Shown here in pieces: positions 8,674 through 17,854 of a stretch of DNA of 64,000 nucleotides. The stretch covers positions 248,001 through 312,000 of the forward strand of contig JAUYVI010000002.1 of the NCBI GenBank assembly GCA_030715195.1, given 5' to 3'. The notes below the pieces were generated by a model, which was not told the DNA's origin, did no database searches, and was given only the letters and a program-made list of their open reading frames with translations. How positions within the stretch are numbered: position 1 is the first letter of the stretch; each line of letters opens with the position of its first letter. A program made the position numbers and the translations under genes. The stretch comes from Dongia sedimenti. Its GTDB lineage: Bacteria > Pseudomonadota > Alphaproteobacteria > Dongiales > Dongiaceae.

Positions 8674-10182
8674 CTAGAGCGGCTTCATCCCTTCCGGCAG
8701 GCTGATGCGATAGACCAGCACCATGCTGTCGACATTGGCGCCCGACGAATCCTTGTAGGGCGTGCCCTGCATCGAGCCGTTCTGGCTCAGGAAATCGTTG
8801 TCGTTCGCGACGACCAGGAAATAGTCGTTCGGCGCGGAGTCATCCAGCACCGGCAGCAAAGCCATGGCTTCCCACTTTTCGTAGAGTGCGTTGGCGTCGT
8901 TCGGCGCGCCGTTGTGCAGGCCGAAGCGGTTGAGCTGGGTGTTGTCGTTCATGTCGATGAAGCGGGCATACTGGACGGGCGTCACCGACGGATCGAGCTT
9001 ACCCTCCGGAGCAACCGGCGTTGTGCCGTCGAACGCGGTGCCGGCGATGTTGGTGGCGCCTGTGGTGTCGAAAATGTCGATGCTGCGATAGACCGAGGTC
9101 GAATCCTTGAGGCCGGAGCCATGCCCGCTGTCGCGCGCGATCACCAGGAAGCGGTGATCGTCGAGAGCATGGATCTCGCTCTGCGCCGCGACCAGCTGCT
9201 TGCCCTTGGCATCCTTGAAGCGCGGCAGCTGCACGACATATTCCGCGGCGAGCTTCGGCGCCGCCGCATCGGAGATGTCATAGCTCAGGAAGCGCGTATT
9301 GTAGCGGTCGGGGCTGCCGCCGCCCGCCTTGCCGCCGTCCTGGATCGTGGCGCTCTGCAGCAGGGCATAGAGCGTCTTGCCGTCGGCGCTCATCGAAAGT
9401 CCCTCGAGCCCCTGATTGTTCTGCCGGCCGCTTTCCGGATTCTTGGGCTTCGGCTCCGCGCCGCCTTTCGGCGGGTTGTTGGAGGAGAACTGAGGGGTCC
9501 CCCCGCGCATCGGGACCAGCGCCTGGGGCGGCTGGATCGCGCCCAGCAGGCTGCCATCGGCGGTGAAGTGATAGATGTACGGGCCGTATTCGTCGCTGAT
9601 CCAGAAGCTGCCATCCGGCATCAGCACCACGCCCTCGTCGTCGAGGCTGATCTTGCCGTTGGCGCTCGGCAGGTCGGGAAGGCCTTTGGCGGCCTTGCGC
9701 ACCGCGCTCGCATCGAGCCCGGTGGTCGGCGTGCCGTTCGCCTCATGCAGGACGATGGAATCCTCGTAGTTCAGCTTGAGCTGGGTCTGCGGCGCGACTT
9801 CCGCGTCGCCATAGGGCGTGAACTCGACCGCGAACTTCTGCAGCCGGCCGGGATAGTCGACCGAGCCTTCGGTATTCCAGCCGCGATCCGGCAGCATGTA
9901 GAAGATGCCGGTATACTTGTCCCCGTCGCGCTTCCAGCTCGAGACATCCGCGACCATGCCGGAGCCGATGCCGCCCAATGTGTCGCCGAGCTTGTCCTTG
10001 GCATCCGCGGGCACGCGGCCGACGCCGACCAGCCCCTTGTTGACGAAAGCGGCGTCCCCGAAGGTCACTGACTGCGCTTCCACCCCCAGCGCCGAAGACG
10101 CGGCAAAGCCTGTCGTCAGTGCGATCGCGAGAAGGCTGGCGCCTAGAAACCGGGTTGCGCGTTTCTTCGCTTGAAGTGTCAT
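8674..10182 (-). CDS. Secreted esterase-like phytase-family protein (PF13449 type)
   Basis: A 502-residue protein with a Sec signal peptide: a basic start (KKRATR), a hydrophobic core and an Ala-rich cleavage region near residue 33. The mature part reads like the 'esterase-like activity of phytase' family: repeated beta-propeller-type strands, PDRGWNTEG, GTPTTGLD, ISDEYGPYIYHF, NNQGLEGLSMS and FLVIARDSGHG, which supply clustered Asp/Glu typical of metal-dependent phosphoesterase propellers. It acts in the periplasm or outside the cell, presumably on phosphate esters; the family assignment does not fix the substrate. It is a single gene with its own upstream region. Confidence 0.8.
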   Translation of the reverse strand: MTLQAKKRATRFLGASLLAIALTTGFAASSALGVEAQSVTFGDAAFVNKGLVGVGRVPADAKDKLGDTLGGIGSGMVADVSSWKRDGDKYTGIFYMLPDRGWNTEGSVDYPGRLQKFAVEFTPYGDAEVAPQTQLKLNYEDSIVLHEANGTPTTGLDASAVRKAAKGLPDLPSANGKISLDDEGVVLMPDGSFWISDEYGPYIYHFTADGSLLGAIQPPQALVPMRGGTPQFSSNNPPKGGAEPKPKNPESGRQNNQGLEGLSMSADGKTLYALLQSATIQDGGKAGGGSPDRYNTRFLSYDISDAAAPKLAAEYVVQLPRFKDAKGKQLVAAQSEIHALDDHRFLVIARDSGHGSGLKDSTSVYRSIDIFDTTGATNIAGTAFDGTTPVAPEGKLDPSVTPVQYARFIDMNDNTQLNRFGLHNGAPNDANALYEKWEAMALLPVLDDSAPNDYFLVVANDNDFLSQNGSMQGTPYKDSSGANVDSMVLVYRISLPEGMKPL

Positions 10183-10435
10183 CTGTCCCCACCTGAGCTG
10201 AGCTTTCGCCGGCCGGAATCGGCCCGCGGATGCAGGCTAGTGCCGGGCTGTTACAGCCGTGTGTCGCGCGACCGCCGGCACGGATTGCTGCAGATCAGGA
10301 ACCGGTCGATCCGGACCCCGAATTGCCGGCGCCCAGAAACTTTACCCATTGTCTAGGAATTTATGAAAGAATTGCGGCGTCCCTGCCTTCGGCCAGGTGT
10401 CGGAGGTTTGGGCGGAAGTGGACGAGGCCGAGCCG

Positions 10436-10951
10436 ATGGCTCAAGGTTTTTCCGATCGCAGTTTCCCGGAACGGTACGAGCGCGACGCCCGGGTTACTTC
10501 CGAAGAACGCGCGGCCGGTGATGCTGCCTATCCCGACCTCGCCGCGATCCTGCGCTATTGGAACACGAAACGCGGTGATCGTTTCGCGCCGCCGCGCAGC
10601 GCGATCGATCCGAGCGAGTTCACCGAAGCCCTGCCACGGGTGAAGCTGGTCGATGTGCTGCGCGCGCCGGACGGCACGCTGGACTTCCGCTTTCGCCTCG
10701 CCGGCACCTGGATCGGGAACATTCTGGGCACCGAGCTCACGCACCTGCGACCGCTCGATCTGCAGCCGCCGCAATTCGGCGCCATGGTGCAGGAGCACTA
10801 TGCGCAATGCGTGAACGAGCGACGTCCGCTGCTGCATAAAGTCGAGATCGATTCGGTCCGCCGCATCCACAGCTACGCACGCCTGCTGCTGCCGCTTTCG
10901 AGCGACGGCGAGCAGGTCGACATGCTGATGACGGTCGATAGCCAGGCATAG
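10436..10951 (+). CDS. PAS-like domain protein
   Basis: About 171 residues. The core (YWNTKRGDRFAPPRSAIDPSEFTEALPRVKLVDVLRAPDGTLDFRFRLAG split over two segments) follows the small PAS-type family common in Rhodospirillales and relatives, in which a single PAS-like fold stands alone without kinase or cyclase output. It is presumably a sensory or adaptor protein; partner and ligand are unknown. The start is uncertain: ATG at 10436 is used, with an in-frame GTG at 10397 that would add 13 residues. The 250 bases before it contain no other gene that I can support. Confidence 0.65.
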   Translation: MAQGFSDRSFPERYERDARVTSEERAAGDAAYPDLAAILRYWNTKRGDRFAPPRSAIDPSEFTEALPRVKLVDVLRAPDGTLDFRFRLAGTWIGNILGTELTHLRPLDLQPPQFGAMVQEHYAQCVNERRPLLHKVEIDSVRRIHSYARLLLPLSSDGEQVDMLMTVDSQA

Positions 10952-11012
10952 ACGCCGCTTCCATCCGCCGATCTTCGCTGACGAAACCGGACACGCATGC
11001 CGGCCGGTCGTC

Positions 11013-11066
11013 TTGACTCATCCGCGACCGTCATATGATAGTCACTTGTCCATTACCGTGTATACA
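11013..11066 (+). promoter_or_regulatory. Candidate promoter and TGTATACA operator of the amino-acid ABC operon
   Basis: TTGACT (11013-11018) and TATGAT (11034-11039) are 15 bases apart, a slightly short but reasonable promoter. The 8-bp palindrome TGTATACA at 11059-11066 lies just after the predicted start of transcription, where a repressor would block. The sequence resembles GntR-family half-site pairs more than IclR sites; that reading is inference. Confidence 0.4.
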
Positions 11067-11114
11067 GTTCCAGCCAGTTGGAATACGACAACGAGACAAA
11101 CAGGGAGACGTCCA

Positions 11115-11969
11115 ATGTTCGAGACCTTGCGCAAGACGCTGACCGGCCTCACGGCCGCGGCGGCATTGACGGCGATCGCGGCTCCGGCGGCGATGGCCCA
11201 GGAGAAGAGCTTGCTCGACGACATCCTCGCCCGCGGCAAGTTGATCGTCGGCACCGGCAGCACCAACGCCCCCTGGCACTTCAAGGACGAGAGCGGCAAT
11301 CTCGTCGGCTTCGACATCGACATCGCCAAGATGATCGCCATGGGTCTGTTCAAGGATCCGAACAAGATCGAGTTCGTGGAGCAGTCCTCGGACGCCCGCA
11401 TCCCGAATGTCACCACCGGCAAGGTCGACATCACCTGCCAGTTCATGACCGTGACCGCCGAGCGCGCCCAACAGGTCGCCGTCACCATCCCCTATTACCG
11501 CGAAGGCGTCGGCCTGCTGATGAAGGCGGGCGGCAAGTACAAATCCTACGACGACCTCAAGAAGGCCGGCAGCGGCGCCGTCATCTCGGTGCTGCAGAAC
11601 GTCTATGCCGAGGACATGGTCCACGCTGCCCTCCCGGACGCGAAGGTCGATCAGTATGAGAGCGTCGATCTGATGTACCAGGCGCTCAGCAGCGGCCAGG
11701 CCGATGCGGCGGCGACCGACCAATCTTCGGTCAAGTGGTTCATCGTCCAACAGCCGGGCCAGTACATCGATGCCGGCTACGCCTGGGGACCGCAAAGCTA
11801 TTCCTGCGCAGTCAAGCGCGGCGACCAGCAGTGGCTGAACTTCGTCAACACCGTGCTGCACGAGGCGATGACCGGGGTCGACTTCGCGACCTATGCCGGC
11901 TCCTTCAAGAAGTGGTTCGGCGTGGAGCTGCCGCAGCCGGCCATCGGCTTCCCGGTCGAATACAAATAA
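11115..11969 (+). CDS. Polar amino-acid ABC transporter, periplasmic binding protein
   Basis: A 284-residue solute-binding protein (SBP family 3). It has a signal peptide ending in an AMAQ-type site near residue 30, then GKLIVGTGSTNAPWHFKDESGNLVGFDIDIAKMIA split across the ligand lobe, the family signature for glutamate/glutamine/polar amino-acid binders. ATG at 11115 is preceded by GGGAG at 11103-11107 and starts the signal peptide cleanly. It is the first gene of a five-gene operon with two permeases, an ATPase and an IclR regulator. The specific amino acid cannot be deduced. Confidence 0.9.
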   Translation: MFETLRKTLTGLTAAAALTAIAAPAAMAQEKSLLDDILARGKLIVGTGSTNAPWHFKDESGNLVGFDIDIAKMIAMGLFKDPNKIEFVEQSSDARIPNVTTGKVDITCQFMTVTAERAQQVAVTIPYYREGVGLLMKAGGKYKSYDDLKKAGSGAVISVLQNVYAEDMVHAALPDAKVDQYESVDLMYQALSSGQADAAATDQSSVKWFIVQQPGQYIDAGYAWGPQSYSCAVKRGDQQWLNFVNTVLHEAMTGVDFATYAGSFKKWFGVELPQPAIGFPVEYK

Positions 11970-12003
11970 CGACGACCAACGAGGGCCGCCGTTAGAAGCG
12001 ATC

Positions 12004-12672
12004 ATGGGTTACCAGCTCAACTTCGCGCCGGTCTGGCGGGATTTCGACCTGCTCCTCTCCGGTCTCGCGCTGGGGTTGGTCATGGCGATTTTCTCCGTGC
12101 TGGTGGTGGGAAACCTGATCGGACTGGCGGCGGCCTTCGCCATGACCTCCCGGAGCACGGCGTTGCGCCGGATCGCTTCGGCCTATGTCACCATCATCCG
12201 GAATCTGCCGATCTTCTTCCTGATGTTGGTGACCTTCTTCGTCCTGCCGCAGCAGTTCGGCATCCGCATCGACAAGGTGCAGGCCTTCGTCGGCACGCTT
12301 TCGATCTATGCCGGCGCCTATCTCACCGAAGTCTATCGCGGCGCGTTGCTGGCTCTGCCGAAGGGCCTGCGCGAGGCCGGGCTCGCGATTGGACTCACCG
12401 AGGGCCAGACCCGGCTCTGGGTCATCCTTCCGGTCATGCTGCGCAACGCTCTTCCGGCCCTGAGCAACAACTTCATCTCGCTGTTCAAGGACACCTCGGT
12501 CGCCGCGGCGATCGCCGTGCCGGAGCTGACTTTCTATGCAAGGCAGATCAACAACAACACCTTCCGGGTGATCGAGGTCTGGTCGGTCTGCAGCCTGATG
12601 TACGTCGCCGTCTGCTATCTGATCGCCGCCGGACTGCGGGTGGTCGAGCGGCGACTGGCGATCCCGCGCTGA
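12004..12672 (+). CDS. Amino-acid ABC transporter permease 1
   Basis: A 222-residue inner-membrane permease of the HisM/GlnP type with about five transmembrane helices. The EAA loop that contacts the ATPase reads LPKGLREAGLAIGLTEGQ. The sequence RNLPIFFLML is characteristic of polar amino-acid permeases. It starts at ATG 12004, 34 bases after the binding-protein gene, and is followed after 10 bases by the second permease; the two presumably form a heterodimer. Confidence 0.9.
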   Translation: MGYQLNFAPVWRDFDLLLSGLALGLVMAIFSVLVVGNLIGLAAAFAMTSRSTALRRIASAYVTIIRNLPIFFLMLVTFFVLPQQFGIRIDKVQAFVGTLSIYAGAYLTEVYRGALLALPKGLREAGLAIGLTEGQTRLWVILPVMLRNALPALSNNFISLFKDTSVAAAIAVPELTFYARQINNNTFRVIEVWSVCSLMYVAVCYLIAAGLRVVERRLAIPR

Positions 12673-12682
12673 GAGAAGCTTG

Positions 12683-13345
12683 ATGCTGGATTTCACCCGC
12701 TTCTTCGTCGAGATCTATCCCGCCCGCTGGGCGATCCTCGAGGGTGTGGGGATGACGCTGGTCATCTCCTTCCTCTCCATTGTGCTCGGCACCATCCTCG
12801 GCATCGGTGTCGCGCTCAGCCTGGTCTATGGCGGCAGGGTCCAGCGCTTCGCGGTGCGCGCCTTTCTGGAATACGTGCGCGGCACGCCGGTCTTCGTGTT
12901 GATCCTGGCCTGCTATTATCTGCTCTCTCAGCTGGTCCAGCTGACCCCGTTCCAGGCCGGCCTCATCGCGCTCACGGTGTTCTGCAGTTCCCATGTCGGC
13001 GAGAATTTGCGGGGCGCCCTGCTGGCGCTACCGAGAGGACAGACCGAGGCGGCGAAGGCGATCGGTCTTACCTTCCGCCAGACCTTTGTCTATGTGCTGG
13101 CACCGCAAGCCCTGCGCCAGGCGCTCCCCGCCTGGATCAACACCGCCTCGGAGCTGGTCAAGGCCTCGACCCTGCTGTCGGTGATCGGCGTCGTCGAGCT
13201 GATGCTGACCACGCGCCAGATCATCGCCCGCAATTTCATGAGCCTCGAGTTCTACTGCCTCGCCGGCATCATCTATTTCCTGATCAGCTTCTCGATCGAG
13301 CGCCTGGGCCGCCGGGTCGAGCGCCGCATCGCCCTGCCCTCCTGA
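12683..13345 (+). CDS. Amino-acid ABC transporter permease 2
   Basis: A 220-residue HisQ/HisM-type permease with hydrophobic helices throughout. [10 protein letters not shown] and the EAA loop [18 protein letters not shown] are the diagnostic segments. A purine-rich GAGAGAAG at 12671-12678 precedes the ATG at 12683. It pairs with the permease encoded immediately upstream. Confidence 0.9.
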   Translation: MLDFTRFFVEIYPARWAILEGVGMTLVISFLSIVLGTILGIGVALSLVYGGRVQRFAVRAFLEYVRGTPVFVLILACYYLLSQLVQLTPFQAGLIALTVFCSSHVGENLRGALLALPRGQTEAAKAIGLTFRQTFVYVLAPQALRQALPAWINTASELVKASTLLSVIGVVELMLTTRQIIARNFMSLEFYCLAGIIYFLISFSIERLGRRVERRIALPS

Positions 13346-13358
13346 TGTTCCGGAGCCT

Positions 13359-14126
13359 ATGTTGAGCAAACCTGTCCTTGAAATCCTGGGCCTGCACAAG
13401 AAGTTCAAGGAGATCGAGGTCCTGAAGGGCGTCGACCTCGAGATGGAACCCGGCGACGTCGTCTCGGTCATCGGCTCCAGCGGTTCCGGCAAGACCACCA
13501 TGTTGCGTTGCGTGAACCTGCTCGAGGATTTCGAGCAGGGCAGCATCCGGATCGACGGCGAGGAGATCGGTTACACGGCGGCACCACAGCGCCGCCGCCG
13601 CAAGGAGAGCGAGATCGCCCGCCAGCGCTCGATGACCGGCATGGTGTTCCAGCAGTTCAACCTGTTCCCGCACTTGAGCGCGCTCGGCAACGTCACCCTG
13701 GGCCTCACCAAGGTGAAGCAGCTGCCCAAGGCCGAAGCCACGGCAATCGCCGAGAGATGGCTGGAGCGGGTCGGCATGGCGGAGCGGCGCAACCACTATC
13801 CCGGCCAGCTCTCCGGCGGCCAGCAGCAGCGCGTCGCCATCGCCCGCGCCATCGCCATGAATCCCAAGGTCATGCTGTTCGACGAGGTGACCTCGGCCCT
13901 CGATCCGGAACTGGTGAACGAGGTGCTGAACGTGATCAAGAGCCTTGCGGCCGACGGCATGACCATGCTGCTGGTGACCCATGAAATGAAATTCGCCTAT
14001 GAGGTTTCGCGCCGTGTCGTGTTCATGAACCAGGGCAGGATCGAGGAGCAGGGCGCCCCGGAAGCGGTGTTCCACAATCCACAGTCGAAGCGCCTGGCGG
14101 ACTTCCTGAAGAACGCGAAGTTCTGA
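13359..14126 (+). CDS. Amino-acid ABC transporter ATP-binding protein
   Basis: A 255-residue ABC ATPase of the GlnQ/HisP class: Walker [11 protein letters not shown]-loop [10 protein letters not shown], signature LSGGQQQR, Walker [15 protein letters not shown] and switch LVTHEM. A basic insertion (QRRRRKESE) lies between the Walker A region and the Q-loop, as in HisP-like proteins. It energises import of the amino acid bound by the first gene product. CGGAG sits 4 bases before the ATG at 13359. The IclR gene follows with a 2-base gap. Confidence 0.92.
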   Translation: MLSKPVLEILGLHKKFKEIEVLKGVDLEMEPGDVVSVIGSSGSGKTTMLRCVNLLEDFEQGSIRIDGEEIGYTAAPQRRRRKESEIARQRSMTGMVFQQFNLFPHLSALGNVTLGLTKVKQLPKAEATAIAERWLERVGMAERRNHYPGQLSGGQQQRVAIARAIAMNPKVMLFDEVTSALDPELVNEVLNVIKSLAADGMTMLLVTHEMKFAYEVSRRVVFMNQGRIEEQGAPEAVFHNPQSKRLADFLKNAKF

Positions 14127-14128
14127 CC

Positions 14129-14923
14129 ATGCCGCCCAGGAAGAAGACAGTCGCCGCCGAAACCGGCAACCGCACCCGCGGCATCGATCGCGCCTTCGAG
14201 ATCCTCGACCATCTGCACGAGACGAAACGGCCGCTCCGCCCGAACGAGATCGCGATCGCGATTGGTGCGCCGAAATCCACCACCTATGACATCGTCGGTG
14301 TGTTGCTGAACCGCGGCATCCTGGAGCCGGCCGATGCCGACGGACGCGTCTTCCTCGGCCGCCGGCTCTATCTCTTCGGCCTCAGCCATGCCAACCAGTT
14401 CGACGTGATGCGCCTGGCCGACGGTTATCTGACCCGGCTCTCCAGCGAGACCGGCCAAACCGCGCAGTTCTGCGTGGTGGAGAACGGCAAATACGTCGTC
14501 GCCCAGATGAAAGAGGGCGAGCAGACCTTCCGCATCAGCTCCGGTGTCGGCGAGCCGGTGCCGCTGCCCTGGACCGCTTCGGGCCGCCTGCTTGTGTCGC
14601 ATCTCGACAACGACGCGATCCTGAAGGCGATCCCGAAAGAGGATTTCGACCTGCCGAACGGGCGGCGCCTCAGCGAGAAGACCTTCCTGAAAGAGGTCGG
14701 CGCCGCGCGGGTCGAAGGTTTCCACTCCAATGACAGCGGCAAGTTCACCCATTGCTTTGCCGCCGCGGTCTATGACGAGGCCCGGAACTGCGTCGCGACG
14801 CTATGCCTGCTCACGCCGCGCGAAGAGGGCCACCAGAATCACCGGCGCTACAAGCAGCCTCTGCTCGATGCGGCGCGGGACATGTCGGCGCGGATCGGCG
14901 GGACCGTGCCGACGAAGAGGTGA
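14129..14923 (+). CDS. IclR-family transcriptional regulator
   Basis: A 264-residue regulator. The N-terminal winged helix (residues about 12-75: RGIDRAFEILDHL, then RPNEIAIAIGAPKSTTYDIVGVL) is followed by the IclR effector-binding domain with PLPWTASGRLLVSHL. Because it is the last gene of the amino-acid transporter operon and begins 2 bases after the ATPase stop, it probably controls that operon in response to the transported compound or a catabolite. This is inference from position. It ends next to the convergent COQ9 gene with no spacer. Confidence 0.87.
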   Translation: MPPRKKTVAAETGNRTRGIDRAFEILDHLHETKRPLRPNEIAIAIGAPKSTTYDIVGVLLNRGILEPADADGRVFLGRRLYLFGLSHANQFDVMRLADGYLTRLSSETGQTAQFCVVENGKYVVAQMKEGEQTFRISSGVGEPVPLPWTASGRLLVSHLDNDAILKAIPKEDFDLPNGRRLSEKTFLKEVGAARVEGFHSNDSGKFTHCFAAAVYDEARNCVATLCLLTPREEGHQNHRRYKQPLLDAARDMSARIGGTVPTKR

Positions 14924-15586
14924 TCAGCGCCCGCGCGCAGCGGCGCGGAAGCCCTTGCGGAAGGGGCGGCGCGGAAACGGCAGGCGGTCGGTGAGCTGGG
15001 TCAGCTTGCCCAGAAGCTGCGGCACCTTCATGACCTCCGCGATCCGCCGGTCGAGGAAAGTCCAGGTGGCCTGTCCACCTTCCGACTTGTCGTTCAGCCA
15101 GTAGAACAGGGTCGCGGAATAGACGCCGGCCAGCAGCCCGCGCTTGGTGTAGAAGTTGAAATCGGTCGAGCGGTCGCCGATCGCGTACCAGATCGCGTCG
15201 ACGGTCTTGTAGAGCAGGCGCGCCGCCAGGGCGGCATTCTGCGGCATCATCAGCGCCGTGAGCGCCGTGCGGATCGCCTCGCGGTTCCGGAAGTTCGCTT
15301 CCAGGCGCAGGCGGATCGCCTTGGCCGCCTTCTCGCGCACCTTCATCTCGGAGAGCGGCTCCTGCTCCAGCGCCTCGAGCATCCGCCGATCCGCGGTCTC
15401 GCTGTGGAAGGCGATCAGCTCGGTGGCGCCGCCCGGAAACGCATTCAAGGCGCGCTCCAGCGGAATACCGGTATCCTCGGCGGCGGCGCGAAGCGCCGTC
15501 TCGCTCCAGCCGTCGAAGGCGACATGGTCCAGCGCCGCTTCCAGCAGGCGCACCCTGTCTTCGTCGCGGTCATAACGCTCGGTCAT
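14924..15586 (-). CDS. COQ9-family protein
   Basis: A 220-residue protein with the COQ9 layout: a TetR-like N-terminal helical part (LLEAALDHVAFDGWSETALRAAAEDTGI in two segments) and a C-terminal domain with NFYTKRGLLAGVYSATLFYWLND, the most conserved part of the family. COQ9 binds ubiquinone intermediates and assists the hydroxylase step of ubiquinone synthesis in mitochondria and alphaproteobacteria. ATG at 15586 overlaps the def stop by one base (TGATG), so the pair is coupled. An in-frame upstream reading through def is rejected. Confidence 0.85.
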   Translation of the reverse strand: MTERYDRDEDRVRLLEAALDHVAFDGWSETALRAAAEDTGIPLERALNAFPGGATELIAFHSETADRRMLEALEQEPLSEMKVREKAAKAIRLRLEANFRNREAIRTALTALMMPQNAALAARLLYKTVDAIWYAIGDRSTDFNFYTKRGLLAGVYSATLFYWLNDKSEGGQATWTFLDRRIAEVMKVPQLLGKLTQLTDRLPFPRRPFRKGFRAAARGR

Positions 15587-16149
15587 CAATCCTCCGCTTC
15601 TTCGCCGCTGAAGCGTTTCAGCTCCTCGACGAAGGAAAGTTTGGAAAGGTCTGTCATGCGCATCGGATAAAGCACACCGTCCAAATGGTCGCATTCATGC
15701 TGCACCACCCGGGCATGGAAGCCCGCGGCGATGCGGTCGATCGGCTCCCCGGTCGGAGTGACGCCGGTATAGCGAATCTGCCGGAACCGCGGCACCGCGC
15801 CGGCCAGGCCCGGCACCGACAGGCAGGCCTCGATCCCCTCCTCCATATCCGCGCCCCCCGGTTCACCAATGGGCTCGATGATGGGATTGATGAGGTAAGT
15901 CAGCGGCACGCCGATGGCCGGCCCCTCCCCATCTTCGGCCTCCATCCGGGCCTTCGGGACGTGGAAGATGACGACCCGCAGCGGGACATGGACCTGGGGG
16001 GCGGCCAGCCCGACCCCGCCCACATCCGCCAGCGTATCCTCCATATCCTTGATAAGCTTGGCGATTTCCGGGCTGGTTGGGTCTTCGACCTCCTCTGCGC
16101 GGCGTTTCAGCACGGGGTGGCCCATACGGGCGATCTTCAGGATGGCCAT
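15586..16149 (-). CDS. def: Peptide deformylase
   Basis: A 187-residue metalloenzyme with all three deformylase motifs: GVGLAAPQ (45-52), EACLS (107-111, metal ligand C109) and HECDH (151-155, ligands H151 and H155, catalytic E152). It removes the formyl group from nascent proteins. The second motif has Ala where most bacterial enzymes have Gly (EGCLS), a change also seen in divergent deformylases that need not abolish activity. It is the first gene of a two-gene unit with COQ9 and is divergent from rpsU. Confidence 0.92.
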   Translation of the reverse strand: MAILKIARMGHPVLKRRAEEVEDPTSPEIAKLIKDMEDTLADVGGVGLAAPQVHVPLRVVIFHVPKARMEAEDGEGPAIGVPLTYLINPIIEPIGEPGGADMEEGIEACLSVPGLAGAVPRFRQIRYTGVTPTGEPIDRIAAGFHARVVQHECDHLDGVLYPMRMTDLSKLSFVEELKRFSGEEAED

Positions 16150-16342
16150 CCGGGTCTCGCGTAGTTACCAAAGGGAATATGGGCTGGATTCAGGGGCTTA
16201 GGAAGAGGCCGATCGCCCGAAATCGGCGCGGAACGGCTTCACAAGCCGGATCGTTTGTGGTACCTAGCGCCTCCATTCGGGTGGATTCGAGTCCACCCGT
16301 TGCTGTTTTTCGCCGAAATTCGGGAAGGGAGTCTGGCCAAAA

Positions 16343-16546
16343 GTGCAAGTGCTCGTTCGTGACAACAATGTCGATCAGGCCCTGCGCGCGCTCAAGAAGA
16401 AGATGCAGCGCGAGGGTATCTTCCGCGAGATGAAGATGCGCCGTAACTACGAGAAGCCCTCCGAGCGCAAGGCGCGGGAGAAGGCCGAGGCGGTCCGCCG
16501 CCATCGCAAGCTTCTGCGCAAGCGCATGGACCGCGAGGGCTATTAG
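16343..16546 (+). CDS. rpsU: 30S ribosomal protein S21
   Basis: A 67-residue basic protein. [18 protein letters not shown] and [17 protein letters not shown] are the S21 signature, and it has the Arg/Lys-rich C-terminal helix found in alphaproteobacteria. It binds the 30S platform near the anti-Shine-Dalgarno. The start is GTG with a strong purine-rich site at about 16322-16331. It stands alone, divergent from def, and is followed by a hairpin terminator. Confidence 0.95.
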   Translation: MQVLVRDNNVDQALRALKKKMQREGIFREMKMRRNYEKPSERKAREKAEAVRRHRKLLRKRMDREGY

Positions 16547-16598
16547 TCCCCGCTAGAGTTTCGGCCGCTCGTCAGAGCCGCCACACCCGAGTTCGGCA

Positions 16599-16626
16599 CG
16601 GCCCGCAGGAGCGATCCCGCGGGCCG
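16599..16626 (+). terminator. Terminator after rpsU
   Basis: An 8-bp GC-rich stem (16599-16606 with 16619-16626) with a 12-base loop is followed by a T-rich stretch (AAGTGTTTGTTCT). It lies 53 bases after the rpsU stop and just before the next gene. Confidence 0.55.
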
Positions 16627-16650
16627 AAGTGTTTGTTCTATGCTCACGCG

Positions 16651-17430
16651 ATGAAGATCGCGCTCTCGATCCTTCTCCTCCTACTCCCCTCCGCCGCGGT
16701 CGCAGAACCGATCAAGCGTCCACCCCGCGACGCCGGCTTCGCCATCAGCCTTTCCGAACCCGTCCTGAGATCGCAACCCGACATCAGGGTTTACGACCTC
16801 GACCTCTTTGACGCCGAGCCATCGACCATCGCCGCGCTGCACGCGGGCGGCGGCTACGTGATCTGCTATTTCAGCGCCGGCTCGTTCGAGGATTGGCGAC
16901 CCGACGTCGCGCAGTTCCCCAAGCACCTGCTCGGCAAAGCCTACGCAGGCTGGCCCGGCGAGCGCTGGCTCGACATTCGAGAACGCGATGAACTCGCTCG
17001 GATCCTTGGCGCGCGCCTCGACCTCGCCGCGCAGAAGGACTGTGACGCCGTCGATCCCGACAACGTCGATGGCTTCGCCAATCCGACCGGGTTCGGCATT
17101 ACCATCGACGACCAGCGCGCCTTCAATCTCTGGCTCGCCGAGGCGGCGCATGCCCGCCGCCTGGCGGTCGGGTTGAAGAACGCCGCCGAGCTGGTCGGCG
17201 ACCTGGTTGAGCATTTCGATTTCAGCATCGTAGAATCCTGCGCCGCACAAGATTCCTGCGCCGCTTACCAGCCCTTCGCCGCGCGGAAGAAACCCGTCTT
17301 CCAGATCGAGTATCGCGAGGAGACTCGCGACTGGGCTTCCGTCTGCCGGGGCGCCGCCCAGCGCGGCTTCACCGCGATCCGCGCCGGCCTGGCGCTCGAT
17401 GGAACGGCCGAGACCTGCCCCCGGCCTTGA
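16651..17430 (+). CDS. Secreted GH114-like endo-alpha-1,4-polygalactosaminidase family protein
   Basis: A 259-residue protein with a signal peptide (hydrophobic core LSILLLLLPSAAV, cleavage near AVA-EP). It follows the PF03537 (GH114/TM1410) TIM-barrel family: VYDLDLFD, VICYFSAGSFEDWRPD, AVDPDNVDGFANPTGF with its conserved Asp, and an EYREE-type segment near the end. Members hydrolyse galactosaminoglycans or are uncharacterised. It probably acts in the periplasm or outside the cell. It is a single gene of normal length. Confidence 0.8.
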   Translation: MKIALSILLLLLPSAAVAEPIKRPPRDAGFAISLSEPVLRSQPDIRVYDLDLFDAEPSTIAALHAGGGYVICYFSAGSFEDWRPDVAQFPKHLLGKAYAGWPGERWLDIRERDELARILGARLDLAAQKDCDAVDPDNVDGFANPTGFGITIDDQRAFNLWLAEAAHARRLAVGLKNAAELVGDLVEHFDFSIVESCAAQDSCAAYQPFAARKKPVFQIEYREETRDWASVCRGAAQRGFTAIRAGLALDGTAETCPRP

Positions 17431-17466
17431 TCGGGCTGGCGGGAAGATGGTGAGAGCCTTCCGCCC

Positions 17467-17850
17467 CTACTCCCAGGCGTTCGCTTCCTTGGCGAAGTTC
17501 TTGCGCTTGGCGCGGATGACGCAGAAGCGCTGGCCGGTCGGCGCTTCGAGCACCCACCAAAATTCGTAATTCTTGACCCGCTTGGCGCCGAGCTTCTCGA
17601 GGCGCGCGACCTCGGCCTCGATATCGTCGGTCTCGATGTCGAGATGCACCCGGCTCGGGTGATCCACTTTCTGGACTTCGATCGCGAGGCCGTTCGGATC
17701 GGCCGTTTCAAGACGTACAAACCCAGTCGTTGCCGGCGTGTCGGCCGCGGCGCGCTCCATACCGAGCGCTGCGGACCAGAAGTCCGCCGCCGCGTCGATG
17801 TCATCCGTCTTGCAGTCGATAATGAAACCGCCGAGCTGACTCTTATGCAT
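17467..17850 (-). CDS. VOC (glyoxalase-like) family protein, copy 1 of 3
   Basis: A 127-residue single-domain VOC protein: QLGGFIIDCKTDDIDAAADFW at the N-terminus, a central RVHLDIETDDIEAEVARLE and the C-terminal EAPTGQRFCVI. VOC domains bind a metal and catalyse diverse reactions or bind small molecules; the function here is unknown. It is the last of three closely related tandem genes. The ATG at 17850 matches the start of the other copies; an upstream in-frame start at 17883 would run into the preceding gene. It is separated by 4 bases from copy 2. Confidence 0.75.
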   Translation of the reverse strand: MHKSQLGGFIIDCKTDDIDAAADFWSAALGMERAAADTPATTGFVRLETADPNGLAIEVQKVDHPSRVHLDIETDDIEAEVARLEKLGAKRVKNYEFWWVLEAPTGQRFCVIRAKRKNFAKEANAWE

Positions 17851-17854
17851 GAGG

